DNA of 64,000 nucleotides from Verrucomicrobiia bacterium (GCA_030431475.1 JAUIJD010000007.1:46288-110287); one strand, 5' to 3'; positions 20,477 through 29,379 are shown, numbered from the stretch's first letter. Notes: a model not told the origin generated them from the sequence alone. Numbers and translations are program-made.

Positions 20477-20505
20477 TTGCACGAAAACAAATGCGTGTAA
20501 ATACT
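20477..20505 (+). promoter_or_regulatory. Promoter with palindromic operator before usp-mrp
   Basis: TTGCAC (20477-20482), 17 bp, then AATACT (20500-20505) makes a good sigma-70 promoter. The spacer holds CACGA-N8-GCGTG (20480-20497). The surrounding bases, including GTGTAA and an ACAACGAC leader just before the start codon, recur upstream of the gene at 26924. Confidence 0.65.
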
Positions 20506-20527
20506 GTCGCAAACAACGACTCCGACC

Positions 20528-21418
20528 ATGAAACGTTTCAAGAAGATCCTCGCCGTGCTTTCCGACGAAGTACCGACCGACGCCGCCTTCGGGTGGCTGG
20601 CTTGCCTCGCCGAGCATGCCGAGGCGGAGGGGGTCGACCTGCTGGCGTGTACCCGCGCGGTGCTAGCCGAGTATCCGAGCGTTGGCGGCGGTGCGGACGA
20701 GGGTGACCGCCTGGCGGAGATCGGTCGCGCGGCGGCGGGCGCCATGGGGGGGCACCCGACCGAGCTGATCGAGTCGGCCGATGATCCGCTCCGGGCGACG
20801 CTCAAGCGGCTCGCCTCCGGCGAGTATGATCTGGTGGTGGTGCCGGTGGACGGTCCGTCGACCCGTGGACTCGCCGAGCGACTGGCCCGCAAGAGCCCGG
20901 TGGGAGTGCTGGTGCTGCCGGAGGTGTCACCGGCGCCCCCGAAGCGCGTCCTGGCCGCGCTGGACTTCTCCGACCTCTCGGAGCTCACCCTCGACTGGGC
21001 CGAAGCCTTCGGCACCCTGCATGGTGGAGGAGCCGAGCTCGAGGCCATTCATGTGCTCGATCTGACCCTGCGCACCCGGGCGACCATGGTCCGCGATGCG
21101 CGGAAGATCCGTGCCGATCTTCGCGAGGCCGCTGACTGGCAGATGCGCGCGTTCCTCGACGACCACGCGCGCGACGCCTCGAAATGGTCGCACCGGCTGG
21201 TCGAGGGCCAGCTGCCGGGAAGCGAGCTGGCGGGACTGGCCGAGCGCGAGGCCGACCTGCTGGTGATCGGCTGCCATGGCCGGAACGCCCTCTCGATCGC
21301 CCTTCTCGGGAGCAACACCGCCGAGGTCGTGCGCCACGCCACGCGGCCGGTGCTGGTGGTCAGGCGGAAGAACCAGAATCTGTCGTTCCTGCGCGATCTG
21401 ATCGGGTGGGAGGGTTGA
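20528..21418 (+). CDS. Tandem universal stress protein
   Basis: 296 aa with two Usp domains (about 1-137 and 138-285). Domain 1 lacks the ATP-binding signature; domain 2 keeps a recognisable one (DLLVIGCHGRNALSIALLGSNTAEVVRHATRPVLVV). Usp proteins bind ATP/AMP and modulate stress, energy and ion-transport processes. It is the first gene of the Mrp antiporter cluster (25 bp to mrpA), so a role in tuning Na+/H+ exchange is plausible. The promoter carries a palindromic motif shared with the baeRF gene. Confidence 0.9.
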   Translation: MKRFKKILAVLSDEVPTDAAFGWLACLAEHAEAEGVDLLACTRAVLAEYPSVGGGADEGDRLAEIGRAAAGAMGGHPTELIESADDPLRATLKRLASGEYDLVVVPVDGPSTRGLAERLARKSPVGVLVLPEVSPAPPKRVLAALDFSDLSELTLDWAEAFGTLHGGGAELEAIHVLDLTLRTRATMVRDARKIRADLREAADWQMRAFLDDHARDASKWSHRLVEGQLPGSELAGLAEREADLLVIGCHGRNALSIALLGSNTAEVVRHATRPVLVVRRKNQNLSFLRDLIGWEG

Positions 21419-21443
21419 ATCGCGAACCCCGGATTCTTCGAAG

Positions 21444-24143
21444 ATGAGCGAGGTGTTCTTCCCCGCCCTACTCCCGCTCGTACCGCTGGTGGTGGCCCTG
21501 GCCGCCCCGGGTGTGGTGCGGACCCATCCGCGGACGATCGCCACGACGGCGGCGGTGCTGCTGGCCGCCGGAGCGGCGACGATGCTGGCCGGCGTGCCGG
21601 GGCTCGAGCCCATCCGCGAAGCCTGGCCGTGGGTGCCGCAGCTCGGCGTCGAGATTGCGCTGCGGCTCGACGCCTTCACCGCGTGGTTCGCCGGGCTGGT
21701 GCTCGGGCTCGGTGCCTGTGTGATGCTTCACGCGGGCGGCTATCTGGCGAAAAGCCGGCACCTGCCCGGGGTCGTGGCCGCACTCAGCGGTTTCACGTTG
21801 GCGATGCTCGGCGTGATCCTCTCGGACAACCTCTACCTGCTGTTCCTCTTCTGGGAGGCGACCTCGCTGCTGTCGTTCCTGCTCGTCGGCTTCCACCACG
21901 GGAAAGAGGACGTGCGTGGGAAGGCGTCGCAGGCCCTGTTGGTCACGCTCGCCGGCGGTGCCTGCATGCTGGCCGGCATCGTGCTCGTGCACGCGCACTT
22001 TGATACGGCGTCCATCGTAGGATTACTGGAACGGGCGGGCGACGGTTCCGCGGCGGGGCTTTCCACCGGTGCGCTGGTGCTGGTGCTGCTCGGGGCGCTG
22101 ACCAAGTCGGCCCAGTGGCCTTTCCACTTCTGGCTGCCCAACGCGATGGTCGGTCCGGCCCCGGTGTCGGCCTTCCTCCACTCCGCGACCATGGTCAAGG
22201 CGGGCGTCTTCTTCCTCGCGACCCTCGCGCCGCTGCTGTCGGAGCATCCGCTGTGGACGCCGCTGGTCGCCGGTTCGGGACTCCTCACGGTCGCGACAGC
22301 GGTGTTGCGTGGTGCCCGCGAGTCGGATCTCAAGGCCCTGCTGGCCTGCACCACCCTGGCCGCGCTCGGGTTCCTGACCCTGCTCGCCGGGTTGGGCACG
22401 CCCGCCGCACTTCTCGGCTTCGTGATCTTTCTCACCGCCCACGCGCTCTACAAGGCACCGCTTTTCCTCGCGGCGGGCAACCTCGAGAAAACCTTCGGCA
22501 CGCGCCGACTGGAAGACCTGGTCGGCGCCGTGAAGGCGGCGCCCTTCACCGGACTCGCCTTCGTGGTGTCGGCGCTGTCGCTCATTGGCCTCGCACCGTT
22601 GCCGGGCTTCCTTGGAAAGGAATACTTGCTGAAGGCGATCTGGGCCTACTCGCCGCTGCTGGCCGTGGCCACCGCGCTGGCGGCCGCCGGCGTGCTCGGG
22701 CTGGGGCTCAAGCTGCTCCTGCCGCTGCTCGACTGGCGTCAGCGGCCGGAACCGAAAAAGGCACTTCCGCTTTCCATGACCGTCGCGGCGCTGCTGCCGG
22801 CGCTCGGCACGCTGGCGCTGGTGATTTCACTGCCGGCGACCACCCACGGGTTCCTCGGTGCGGCGGCGACGGCGCTCGGCGCTCCCGAGGACGCGGCCTA
22901 CAAGTTCTGGCACGGCTGGACGCCTGCCTTCGGGCTCGGCATGGGGGCGCTGGTGCTCTCGGTGGGAGTGTGGCGGACTCTCGTCCGGCCGAACCTCGCG
23001 CCGCTCCCCGATCCGCTCGAGCCGATCTTCGAGCCGGCCTTCGACAACCTCGTCGCGTCGATCCGGACGCTCGCGTCCGGCGTCGGCCGGATGCTCGAGG
23101 TCGGTCGCCCGGGCCTGCAGATCGGGATCATGGTCGTCGCCATCGGCCTTCTCGCCTTCGCCGGGCTCGATGCCGCCGAGTGGCGCCTGCCCGCGTCCGA
23201 CGCCACCGGCGAGGCTTCGGTGTGGCTGTTGCTGGCTCCGGTCGCGGTGCTCGCCGCCTTCCTGGCCGCCAGCGCCTCGCGCACGCTCACGCTGCTGGTC
23301 GCGCTCGGCTTCGTCGGACTCATCGTCGCGCTGCTCTTCCTGTGGTTCAGTGCGCCCGATCTCGCGCTCACCCAGTTGATGGCGGAAACGCTGCTGCTCT
23401 TCCTGCTCGCCGGGGTGCTGAAGAAGACCGGCGTCAAGGCCACCGCCTCCTCCTTCTCCGGCGGACGCGCGGTGGTGGCGCTCGCCGGGGGCGCCCTGGT
23501 CACGATGCTGGTGCTGAAGGCGATGGCCCTCGAGTGGGACCGGCCGGTGTCCGACTTCCACCTCACCCACAGCAAGCCGGCGGCCTACGGCGCCAACGTC
23601 GTCAATGTGATCCTGGTCGATTTCCGGGCGCTCGACACCCTTGGCGAGATCCTGGTGCTGGCGATCGCCGCGCTCGGAGCGACCGCCGCCCTCGGGGCCG
23701 CCCGGCCGCGTTCGCCCCTGCCCTTCGACAGCGACAGCCCGTGGCTCGCGACCGCCGCCCGCGGCATCGCGTGGTTCGCCCTGCCGGTCTCGCTCTGGCT
23801 TTTCTGGCGCGGGCACAATGCGCCGGGCGGCGGCTTCATCGCCGCGTTGGTGGCCGCCACCGGGCTCGGTCTGCTGCTGCTGGTCCGCCATCCCCGGCTC
23901 GACGCCCGCTACCTGCGCCATGCCTCGCGGCGCCTGAGCGTCGTCGGCCTCGGCGTCGCGCTCGGCTCGGCCCTGATGCCGCTGGTCTCGAAGAAGGAAT
24001 TCTTCACCGGCCTGTGGTGGCATTCCGGCGACCTCCACCTCGGCACCCCGCTGCTGTTCGATCTCGGCGTCTATCTCACCGTCTTCGGCTTCTGCCTCGG
24101 CTTTCTCCGCCATTTCCGGCCGAACCCCGCACCTGAACTCTGA
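21444..24143 (+). CDS. mrpA: Mrp Na+/H+ antiporter subunit A (with MrpB-like C-terminus)
   Basis: 899 aa. The N-terminal part (about 1-500) is the NuoL/MrpA-type proton-channel module, with many TM helices and the conserved WPFHFWLPNAMVGPAPVSAFLHSATMVKAG region. It continues with the MrpA C-terminal and DUF4040-type helices (about 600-760: LLFLWFSAPDLALTQLMAET) and ends in an MrpB-like domain (about 770-890: NAPGGGFIAALVAATG). Separate mrpB is absent, so A and B are fused as in group-2 style operons. It forms the main proton path of the multi-subunit Na+/H+ antiporter used for sodium and alkali tolerance. Confidence 0.95.
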   Translation: MSEVFFPALLPLVPLVVALAAPGVVRTHPRTIATTAAVLLAAGAATMLAGVPGLEPIREAWPWVPQLGVEIALRLDAFTAWFAGLVLGLGACVMLHAGGYLAKSRHLPGVVAALSGFTLAMLGVILSDNLYLLFLFWEATSLLSFLLVGFHHGKEDVRGKASQALLVTLAGGACMLAGIVLVHAHFDTASIVGLLERAGDGSAAGLSTGALVLVLLGALTKSAQWPFHFWLPNAMVGPAPVSAFLHSATMVKAGVFFLATLAPLLSEHPLWTPLVAGSGLLTVATAVLRGARESDLKALLACTTLAALGFLTLLAGLGTPAALLGFVIFLTAHALYKAPLFLAAGNLEKTFGTRRLEDLVGAVKAAPFTGLAFVVSALSLIGLAPLPGFLGKEYLLKAIWAYSPLLAVATALAAAGVLGLGLKLLLPLLDWRQRPEPKKALPLSMTVAALLPALGTLALVISLPATTHGFLGAAATALGAPEDAAYKFWHGWTPAFGLGMGALVLSVGVWRTLVRPNLAPLPDPLEPIFEPAFDNLVASIRTLASGVGRMLEVGRPGLQIGIMVVAIGLLAFAGLDAAEWRLPASDATGEASVWLLLAPVAVLAAFLAASASRTLTLLVALGFVGLIVALLFLWFSAPDLALTQLMAETLLLFLLAGVLKKTGVKATASSFSGGRAVVALAGGALVTMLVLKAMALEWDRPVSDFHLTHSKPAAYGANVVNVILVDFRALDTLGEILVLAIAALGATAALGAARPRSPLPFDSDSPWLATAARGIAWFALPVSLWLFWRGHNAPGGGFIAALVAATGLGLLLLVRHPRLDARYLRHASRRLSVVGLGVALGSALMPLVSKKEFFTGLWWHSGDLHLGTPLLFDLGVYLTVFGFCLGFLRHFRPNPAPEL

Positions 24144-24153
24144 ACGTTTCCCC

Positions 24154-24459
24154 ATGTCCATCCTCCTCGCCATCACCATCGGCCTGCTGGTCGCCGCCGG
24201 CCTCTACCGCCTGCTCGGTCCCGGACGCATCGATGCGCTGGTCGGGCTGATCCTGCTCGGCCAGGCGGCCAACCTCGTGCTCTTCGCCTCCGGCGGCCTG
24301 CGCCACAACGCGCCGGCCCTGATCTCCGACGGCATGGCCGAGCCGAGCGACCCGCTGCCGCAGGCACTGGTCCTCACCGCCATCGTCATCGGCTTCGGCA
24401 TCATCGCCTTCCTCCTCACCCTCGTCCTTCGCGCCGCCGGAAACGACCATGACGCCTGA
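24154..24459 (+). CDS. mrpC: Mrp antiporter subunit C
   Basis: 101 aa NuoK-like subunit with three TM helices. Typical MrpC motifs are present: GLYRLLGPGRIDALVGLILLGQAANLVLFASG and DPLPQALVLTAIVIGF. It sits 10 bp after mrpA and overlaps mrpD by 11 bp. Confidence 0.95.
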   Translation: MSILLAITIGLLVAAGLYRLLGPGRIDALVGLILLGQAANLVLFASGGLRHNAPALISDGMAEPSDPLPQALVLTAIVIGFGIIAFLLTLVLRAAGNDHDA

Positions 24460-25969
24460 TCTCCAGCTTCTCCTCTGCCTGCTTTCGCCCTTCCTCGGGG
24501 CGCTGGCATGCCTCGCCGTCGGCCCGCGACCCCGCGTGTCCGCCGCCCTCGCGATCCTGGCCGTCGCGGTCAGCCTTGCGGCGGCGCTCGGACTGGTCGC
24601 GGCGACCGCCGCCGGCGAGGCCTTCGCCGTCCACGCCGGCGGCTGGTCGGCCCCCTTCGGCATCGTGCTGGTGGCCGACACCTTCTCGGCGCTGATGCTG
24701 GCCGTATGCCAGCTCGTCACGCTCGCCGCGCTGGTCACCGGGGCGGCCCTGCTGCCGGCCCGTTGGCACCGCCGCCACTTCTTCCCGCTGGTGCTCACAC
24801 TGAGCACCGCCACCTGCGGCGCCTTCCTTACCGGCGACCTGTTCAACCTCTACGTCTGGTTCGAAGTACTACTTCTCTCGTCATTCGCGCTCATGGCCGT
24901 CATGCGCGGACCCGGGGCGCGTGCCGGGGCGTGGCGCTACGTCCTGCTCAACCTCGTTTCCTCGCTGCTGTTCCTGGCCGCCGCCGGCCTGATCTACGGC
25001 AAGACCGGCAGCCTCAACTTCGCCGATCTCCATCAGCGCTTCGCCGGGGCCGACGACGCATTCCTCGTGAAGAGCTCGACCGCGCTGCTGTTCGGCTCGT
25101 TTGCGATCAAGTCGGCGCTGCTGCCCTTCGCCTTCTGGCTGCCGGCTTCGTATCCCGCGCTTCCGCCCGCGGTGTCGGCGCTTTTCGCCGGGCTGCTGAC
25201 CAAGGTCGGTCTCTATGCGATGTTCCGCGTCTTCGGCATGGTGTTCGCCACCGACACCTTCCCGCACCGCGACCTGCTGCTCATCCTCGCCGTGGCGACC
25301 ATGCTCGGCGGCGTGCTCGGAGCGGTCGCCCAGGGCGGCATGCGGCGCATCCTCTCGTTCCACATCATCAGCCAGGTCGGCTACATGGCCCTGGCGCTCG
25401 CCCTGTTCACCCCCCTGGCGCTGGCGGCGGGCATCTTCTACCTCGTCCACCACATCGTGGTGAAAGCGAACCTGTTCCTGGTCGCGGGGCTGGTCGAGCG
25501 CCGGGCGGGCTCTTCCGAGCTCGATCGGACCGGCGGCCTGCTCCGCGCCGCGCCGTGGCTGGCCGCGTTGTTCGCCGTGCCGGCGCTGTCGCTTGCCGGG
25601 ATCCCGCCGCTGTCCGGCTTCTTCGCCAAGTTCGCGCTGCTGCGATCGTCGCTCGAGATCGGCGACACCCTGGCGACCACCGCCATCATCGGCGTCGGCC
25701 TGCTGACCGTCTTCTCCATGCTCAAGATCTGGCGCACCGCCTTCTGGGGCGAGGCGCCGACGGGTGCCCCTGCCAAACCCGCCTCGCCGCTGGCAATCAC
25801 CAGCTCGGCCGCGCTGGCCGTCGTCACCCTCGGCCTCGGCCTCGCTGCCGGGCCCCTTTTCGGCCTCGCCGAAACCGCCGCCGAAGGGCTCCGCCATCCC
25901 ACCGCCTACCTCGACGCCGTCCTCGGCGCGGGCAATCCGCCGTCACCCGAAACCGCGTCCGGAAAATGA
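24449..25969 (+). CDS. mrpD: Mrp antiporter subunit D
   Basis: 506 aa NuoN/NuoM-like antiporter subunit with about 14 TM helices. Characteristic parts are FNLYVWFEVLLLSSFALMA, KSALLPFAFWLPASYPALPPAVSALFAGLLTKVGLYA and the conserved His/Lys helices around SQVGYMALALALF and LVHHIVVKANLFLVAGLVE. The stop overlaps the mrpE start by 4 bp (ATGA). It is the second proton-translocating module of the complex. Confidence 0.95.
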   Translation: MTPDLQLLLCLLSPFLGALACLAVGPRPRVSAALAILAVAVSLAAALGLVAATAAGEAFAVHAGGWSAPFGIVLVADTFSALMLAVCQLVTLAALVTGAALLPARWHRRHFFPLVLTLSTATCGAFLTGDLFNLYVWFEVLLLSSFALMAVMRGPGARAGAWRYVLLNLVSSLLFLAAAGLIYGKTGSLNFADLHQRFAGADDAFLVKSSTALLFGSFAIKSALLPFAFWLPASYPALPPAVSALFAGLLTKVGLYAMFRVFGMVFATDTFPHRDLLLILAVATMLGGVLGAVAQGGMRRILSFHIISQVGYMALALALFTPLALAAGIFYLVHHIVVKANLFLVAGLVERRAGSSELDRTGGLLRAAPWLAALFAVPALSLAGIPPLSGFFAKFALLRSSLEIGDTLATTAIIGVGLLTVFSMLKIWRTAFWGEAPTGAPAKPASPLAITSSAALAVVTLGLGLAAGPLFGLAETAAEGLRHPTAYLDAVLGAGNPPSPETASGK

Positions 25970-26304
25970 AAGCCCTGCTCATCTTCCCATTCTTCTACAT
26001 CTACGAGATCGCCCTCGGGGCGCTGCGGATCGCGAAGGACGTGCTGTCGCCGGAGCCGAGGCTGCGTCCGGTGCTGCTGCGCGTGCCCGTCGACCTGCCC
26101 AGCGATGTCCATCGTCTGGCGCTCGCCGCGCTGGTCAGCATGACCCCCGGAACCTTGTCGGTCGACGAGGCCGACGACGGCCGCACGCTGTTGGTTCACA
26201 GCCTCTACGGCGGCGACGACCCCGAGGGGGAGATCCGCCACATCCTCGAGAAGTACGCCGCGCGCGTCGCCTCCATCCGTCTGTCCTTCGTCCGCCATGC
26301 TTGA
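25966..26304 (+). CDS. mrpE: Mrp antiporter subunit E
   Basis: 112 aa, shorter than the usual MrpE of about 160 aa. The family core is clear: FYIYEIALGALRIAKDVLSP, followed by VSMTPGTLSVD and LLVHSLYGGD. The usual first one or two TM helices are missing at this start, but the frame cannot be lengthened without leaving the mrpD overlap. It overlaps mrpD by 4 bp and mrpF by 8 bp. Confidence 0.9.
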   Translation: MKALLIFPFFYIYEIALGALRIAKDVLSPEPRLRPVLLRVPVDLPSDVHRLALAALVSMTPGTLSVDEADDGRTLLVHSLYGGDDPEGEIRHILEKYAARVASIRLSFVRHA

Positions 26305-26539
26305 GATCTCCACCTTCCTCCTGGCACTGGCGATCGCGCTCACGCTCGGTCGCCTGCTGGCGACGCGCGATGACGCCGACCGCGTGATCTGCGTCGACCT
26401 GCTGACCTTCCAGCTGCTCGGCCTGGCGGTGATTCTCGCCTTCCACGACCAGCGGCCGCTGGCCCTGCAGTTCGCCTTCGTGCTGTCGCTGCTCGGCTTC
26501 GTCTCCACGCTCATCCTTTCCCGACTCATCCGCTCATGA
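26297..26539 (+). CDS. mrpF: Mrp antiporter subunit F
   Basis: 80 aa small membrane subunit with three hydrophobic helices and the MrpF pattern LLATRDDADRVICVDLLTFQLLGLAVILAF. It overlaps its neighbours on both sides (8 bp with mrpE, 4 bp with mrpG), which indicates tight coupling. Confidence 0.93.
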   Translation: MLEISTFLLALAIALTLGRLLATRDDADRVICVDLLTFQLLGLAVILAFHDQRPLALQFAFVLSLLGFVSTLILSRLIRS

Positions 26540-26874
26540 TCTCCGAAATCCTCATCCTGCTCGGCAGCCTGTTCTTCATGATCGCCTCGATCGGGCTTTG
26601 GCGTCTGCCGGATGCCTTCGCGCGTCTTCACGCCGGGACCAAGGCGGCCTCGCTGGGGGTGCTGCTGCTGCTGCTCGCCGGCGCACTGCGCTTCCACGAT
26701 CCCGGCTCGCTGACCCTGATCGGCGCGACCCTGCTGCTGGTCTTCATCACCGCGCCCCTCGGTGGCCATGCGATCGCCCGACGCCTCCTGGAGCGGGAGA
26801 CCACGCGCCGAAGCACCCCCGCGCCCGATCCGGGGTCGGAGGCGATTGGAAAAGAATCAATACGATTCCAATAG
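26536..26874 (+). CDS. mrpG: Mrp antiporter subunit G
   Basis: 112 aa, last subunit of the operon. MrpG/PhaG signature: SLFFMIASIGLWRLPDAFARLHAGTKAASLG, then two further TM helices and a polar C-terminal tail. The promoter of the baeRF gene begins at the very end of this coding region. Confidence 0.94.
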   Translation: MISEILILLGSLFFMIASIGLWRLPDAFARLHAGTKAASLGVLLLLLAGALRFHDPGSLTLIGATLLLVFITAPLGGHAIARRLLERETTRRSTPAPDPGSEAIGKESIRFQ

Positions 26875-26900
26875 CACGAAAATAAAGTCGTGTAATAGTG
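26872..26900 (+). promoter_or_regulatory. Promoter/operator before the baeRF gene
   Basis: CACGA-N8-TCGTG (26875-26892) is a perfect palindromic pair, followed by GTAATAGTG as a possible -10 region. Flanking bases (CGATTCCAATAG before, ACAACGAC near the start codon) resemble 20469-20522 upstream of the usp-mrp operon, suggesting control by the same factor. Confidence 0.62.
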
Positions 26901-26923
26901 CCTCGTTCCAACAACGACACGAC

Positions 26924-27970
26924 ATGAACTACGCCAAACTTCGCAAGCATCTCAATGCCCTGGCCAGCCTGCCCAAGGGGGAGTCTCCGGTCATCAGCGC
27001 CTACTTCGACCTTCGTGGCCCTCGCCACGAGCTGCGCTCCGATTTCCGGAGTTGGGTCGAGCTCAGCCGCCAGACCTTCCGCAATCCCCGGACGCGCCAG
27101 GATTTCGATGACGCCGCCGAGGAGATCGAGAACTGGCTCCAGGAAGCCGAAGGTGCCGGAGGGGCGGTCTTCTGCCGCTGGGGCGAGCAGCCCTTGTTTC
27201 TGCCGATGACCTTCAAGGTGCCCGTGGAGACGCGCCTGCACGTCGACGACTTCGCGGTGATCTACCCGCTGGTCGAGCTCAAGGACCGGTTCAACCGCTT
27301 CGTGCTGGTCATCACGACCCGGGACAGCGCCCGCATCATCGAGATGAACCTCGGCGCGCAGTCGGTCGAACTGCTCACCAGGCGTCCCGCCCTGCGCGAG
27401 CGGATCGGCCGCGAGTGGACCCGTGAGCACTACGTGAACCACCGTCGCGAGCGCGAGCGGCAGTTCGTGAAGGAGAAGATCGCGGTGATCGAGAGCCTGA
27501 TGGCCAAGCGCGGTCACAACGCCCTGATCCTCGCCGGGGATGCCCGCCATGTGGCCCGCGTGTCGGAGGCCCTGCCGCCGCACCTGAAGTCCAAGGTGAT
27601 CGACGAGATCCGGACCGGTGTGAGCGACGACCGGCTCGGTGAGGTGCTGTCGCAGGCGGTCGGGTCGTTCCTGAAGGCCGAGGCCGAGGACGCGCACGAC
27701 GCGGTGGCCTGGCTGGTCCAGGCGGTGCGCGCCGGCGGGCTGGCCAGCGTGGGGGTCGAGTCGGTCCGTCACGCCCTGCGCGAGGGGCGGGCCGAGCGGC
27801 TCATCGTTTCCAACGAGCTGCCGCTGGAAGATCAGGAGGAGCTGGTGCGGCTCGCCAGCCGCCACAGCATCCCGATCGAGACCGTGCAGGATTGTGAACT
27901 GCTCGATCGCAATGGAGGGGCGGGCTGCCTGCTGCGCTACCGCTACGAAGCGATGCCGGTCGAGGCGTGA
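26924..27970 (+). CDS. Bacterial eRF1-like (baeRF family) protein
   Basis: 348 aa resembling the bacterial archaeo-eukaryotic release-factor-like families. It starts with a degenerate N-terminal region (PVISAYFDLRG, typical of baeRF), has a middle eRF1 domain-2-like part (about 110-240: RFVLVITTRDSARIIEMNLG, REHYVNHRRERERQFVKEKI, ALILAGDARHVARVSEALP), and a domain-3-like C-terminus (about 270-345: GGLASVGVESVRHALREGRAERLIVSNE). No GGQ motif is seen, so simple peptide release is unlikely; related proteins are proposed to act on ribosomes under stress. Its promoter shares elements with the upstream Usp-Mrp operon. Confidence 0.82.
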   Translation: MNYAKLRKHLNALASLPKGESPVISAYFDLRGPRHELRSDFRSWVELSRQTFRNPRTRQDFDDAAEEIENWLQEAEGAGGAVFCRWGEQPLFLPMTFKVPVETRLHVDDFAVIYPLVELKDRFNRFVLVITTRDSARIIEMNLGAQSVELLTRRPALRERIGREWTREHYVNHRRERERQFVKEKIAVIESLMAKRGHNALILAGDARHVARVSEALPPHLKSKVIDEIRTGVSDDRLGEVLSQAVGSFLKAEAEDAHDAVAWLVQAVRAGGLASVGVESVRHALREGRAERLIVSNELPLEDQEELVRLASRHSIPIETVQDCELLDRNGGAGCLLRYRYEAMPVEA

Positions 27971-27994
27971 CGTCTCCGGCCGGTTGAAATCACG

Positions 27995-28026
27995 CGGAGG
28001 CCCGGCGGAGATCCGCCGGGCCTCCG
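27995..28026. terminator. Strong hairpin between convergent genes
   Basis: A 14-bp GC-rich stem (27995-28008 with 28013-28026) and AGAT loop lie between the baeRF gene and sbtB. There is no U-tract, so it may act as a bidirectional mRNA end or a weak terminator. Confidence 0.55.
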
Positions 28027-28107
28027 TCGCGTACCGGAGCCCGGCCGAACGAGAGCGCTGCTCTCAGGATGGCGGATCGGAAGAGCGGGTGGCGCGGAAC
28101 TTGGCGG

Positions 28108-28413
28108 CTAGCGTCCGATGAACTTCTCTCCCCGCAGCACGTTGACCTCGGTGGTCCAGGCGATGACCGAGTGGTTCTCGAAGTAGCTGTCGGACACCGC
28201 TTCCAGCACCGCGTCCGCGACCTCGGGCGGGACGATGCTCTCGATCTTGATGTTCGGCCCTTCCCAGTCGGTGGCGTGGTTTCCCCGCGAGCCCTCGCCG
28301 CGAACGTTGCTCAGGGTGTGGCCGGTGGCGCCGCGGTCGCGGAGGAGGTCGAGGATCTTGTCCTTGAACAGGGACTCGGTGATGATGGTGACGAGGATCA
28401 GCGGCGTTTTCAT
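28108..28413 (-). CDS. sbtB: PII-like bicarbonate-transport regulator SbtB
   Basis: 101 aa PII-superfamily protein. The ferredoxin-like fold starts LILVTIITESLFKDKILDLL; the T-loop region is VRGEGSRGNHATDWEGPNIKIES; and ALxxI-type strands follow. It lies 3 bp downstream of sbtA, the standard SbtA-SbtB pairing, in which SbtB senses adenine nucleotides (cAMP, AMP, ADP, ATP) and gates bicarbonate uptake. The Cys-containing C-terminal redox loop of cyanobacterial SbtB is absent: the protein ends at GEKFIGR. Confidence 0.9.
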   Translation of the reverse strand: MKTPLILVTIITESLFKDKILDLLRDRGATGHTLSNVRGEGSRGNHATDWEGPNIKIESIVPPEVADAVLEAVSDSYFENHSVIAWTTEVNVLRGEKFIGR

Positions 28414-28416
28414 GAC

Positions 28417-29379
28417 TCACATCTTGGTCAGGAACTGGGCGAAGGCGAGGAAGAGCGGAATGCCGATGGCGAGGTTGAAGGGGAAGGTGACCCCGAGCGA
28501 AAGCGTGAGGTAGATGCCGGGGCTGGCCTGGGGCAGCGCGATGCGCACGGCCGCCGGCGCCGCGATGTAGGAGGCGCTGCCGACCATGGCCCCGAGCACG
28601 GCCGCGCCGCCGGGCGTCATCCCGGCGAAGTGACCGCCGAGGGTGCCGAGCAGGCCGTGGACGAGCGGCAGCACGCAGCCGCAGACGACCAGCCGCCAGC
28701 CAGCCTGGCGCAGGTCGCCGAGGCGCCGGGCCGCGACCATCCCGAGTTCCAGGAGGAAGAGGCACAGGGCGCCCTTGAACGGCGCGACGAAGAAGGGGGC
28801 GACGCTTGCGAACTTCTGCGGCCCGCTGAGCGCCCCGATGGCCATGCCACCGAGCAGGAGGAAGATGCTCTTGCCGGCGACCACCTCGTGAATGGCTTCC
28901 TTCAGGCTCGCGCCGCCGCCGCCGTGGCGCGGGCGGGCGAGGATCAGCCCGACGATGATGCCCGGGACCTCGAGGACCGCGACCAGCGCCGGCAGGAAGC
29001 CGTCGGCCTCGAGCCGGGCGATCTTCACCGCCTCCAGTGCGGCGAGGAAGGTGACCGCCGAGACCGACCCGTAGTGCGCGGCCGTGGCGCCGGCATCGGT
29101 GCGGTTCAGGCGCCCGAATCCCGACAGCAGGAAGAAGGCCGAGAAGGGCGTCGCCACGCCGAGCAGCAAGGTCATGCCCAGCGGTCCGACGAGTTCGGCG
29201 AGCGGGGTCTGCGACAGGGCCACCCCGCCCTTGAGGCCGATGGCGAAGAGCAGGTAGATCGACAGCGCCTGGTAGATCGCGGCGGGAATCTCGAGGTCGC
29301 TCCTCACCCAGCGGGCGATCATGCCGAGCAGGAAGGCGAGGACGACGGGCGAGACGAGGTTTTGCAGAAGAAGGTCCAC
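28417..29379 (-). CDS. sbtA: Sodium-dependent bicarbonate transporter SbtA
   Basis: 320 aa. Hydrophobic throughout, with about 10 TM helices and an inverted-repeat fold. Family signatures: SPVVLAFLLGMIARWVRSDLEIP, AIGLKGG, AAHYGSVSAVTFLAA, ALVAVLEVPGIIVGL and GSASYIAAPAAVRIALP. It imports HCO3- driven by Na+, which fits the Mrp sodium-exchange operon close by. The start was set at the GTG at 29379 (VDLLLQNLVSP), where the family's N-terminus begins; an upstream ATG at 29445 would add an atypical Arg-rich leader. It is co-transcribed with sbtB. Confidence 0.9.
   Translation of the reverse strand: MDLLLQNLVSPVVLAFLLGMIARWVRSDLEIPAAIYQALSIYLLFAIGLKGGVALSQTPLAELVGPLGMTLLLGVATPFSAFFLLSGFGRLNRTDAGATAAHYGSVSAVTFLAALEAVKIARLEADGFLPALVAVLEVPGIIVGLILARPRHGGGGASLKEAIHEVVAGKSIFLLLGGMAIGALSGPQKFASVAPFFVAPFKGALCLFLLELGMVAARRLGDLRQAGWRLVVCGCVLPLVHGLLGTLGGHFAGMTPGGAAVLGAMVGSASYIAAPAAVRIALPQASPGIYLTLSLGVTFPFNLAIGIPLFLAFAQFLTKM

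Noticed and set aside
26924..27970. Canonical peptide-chain release factor
   Set aside because: No GGQ motif; similarity is to eRF1-like stress proteins only.
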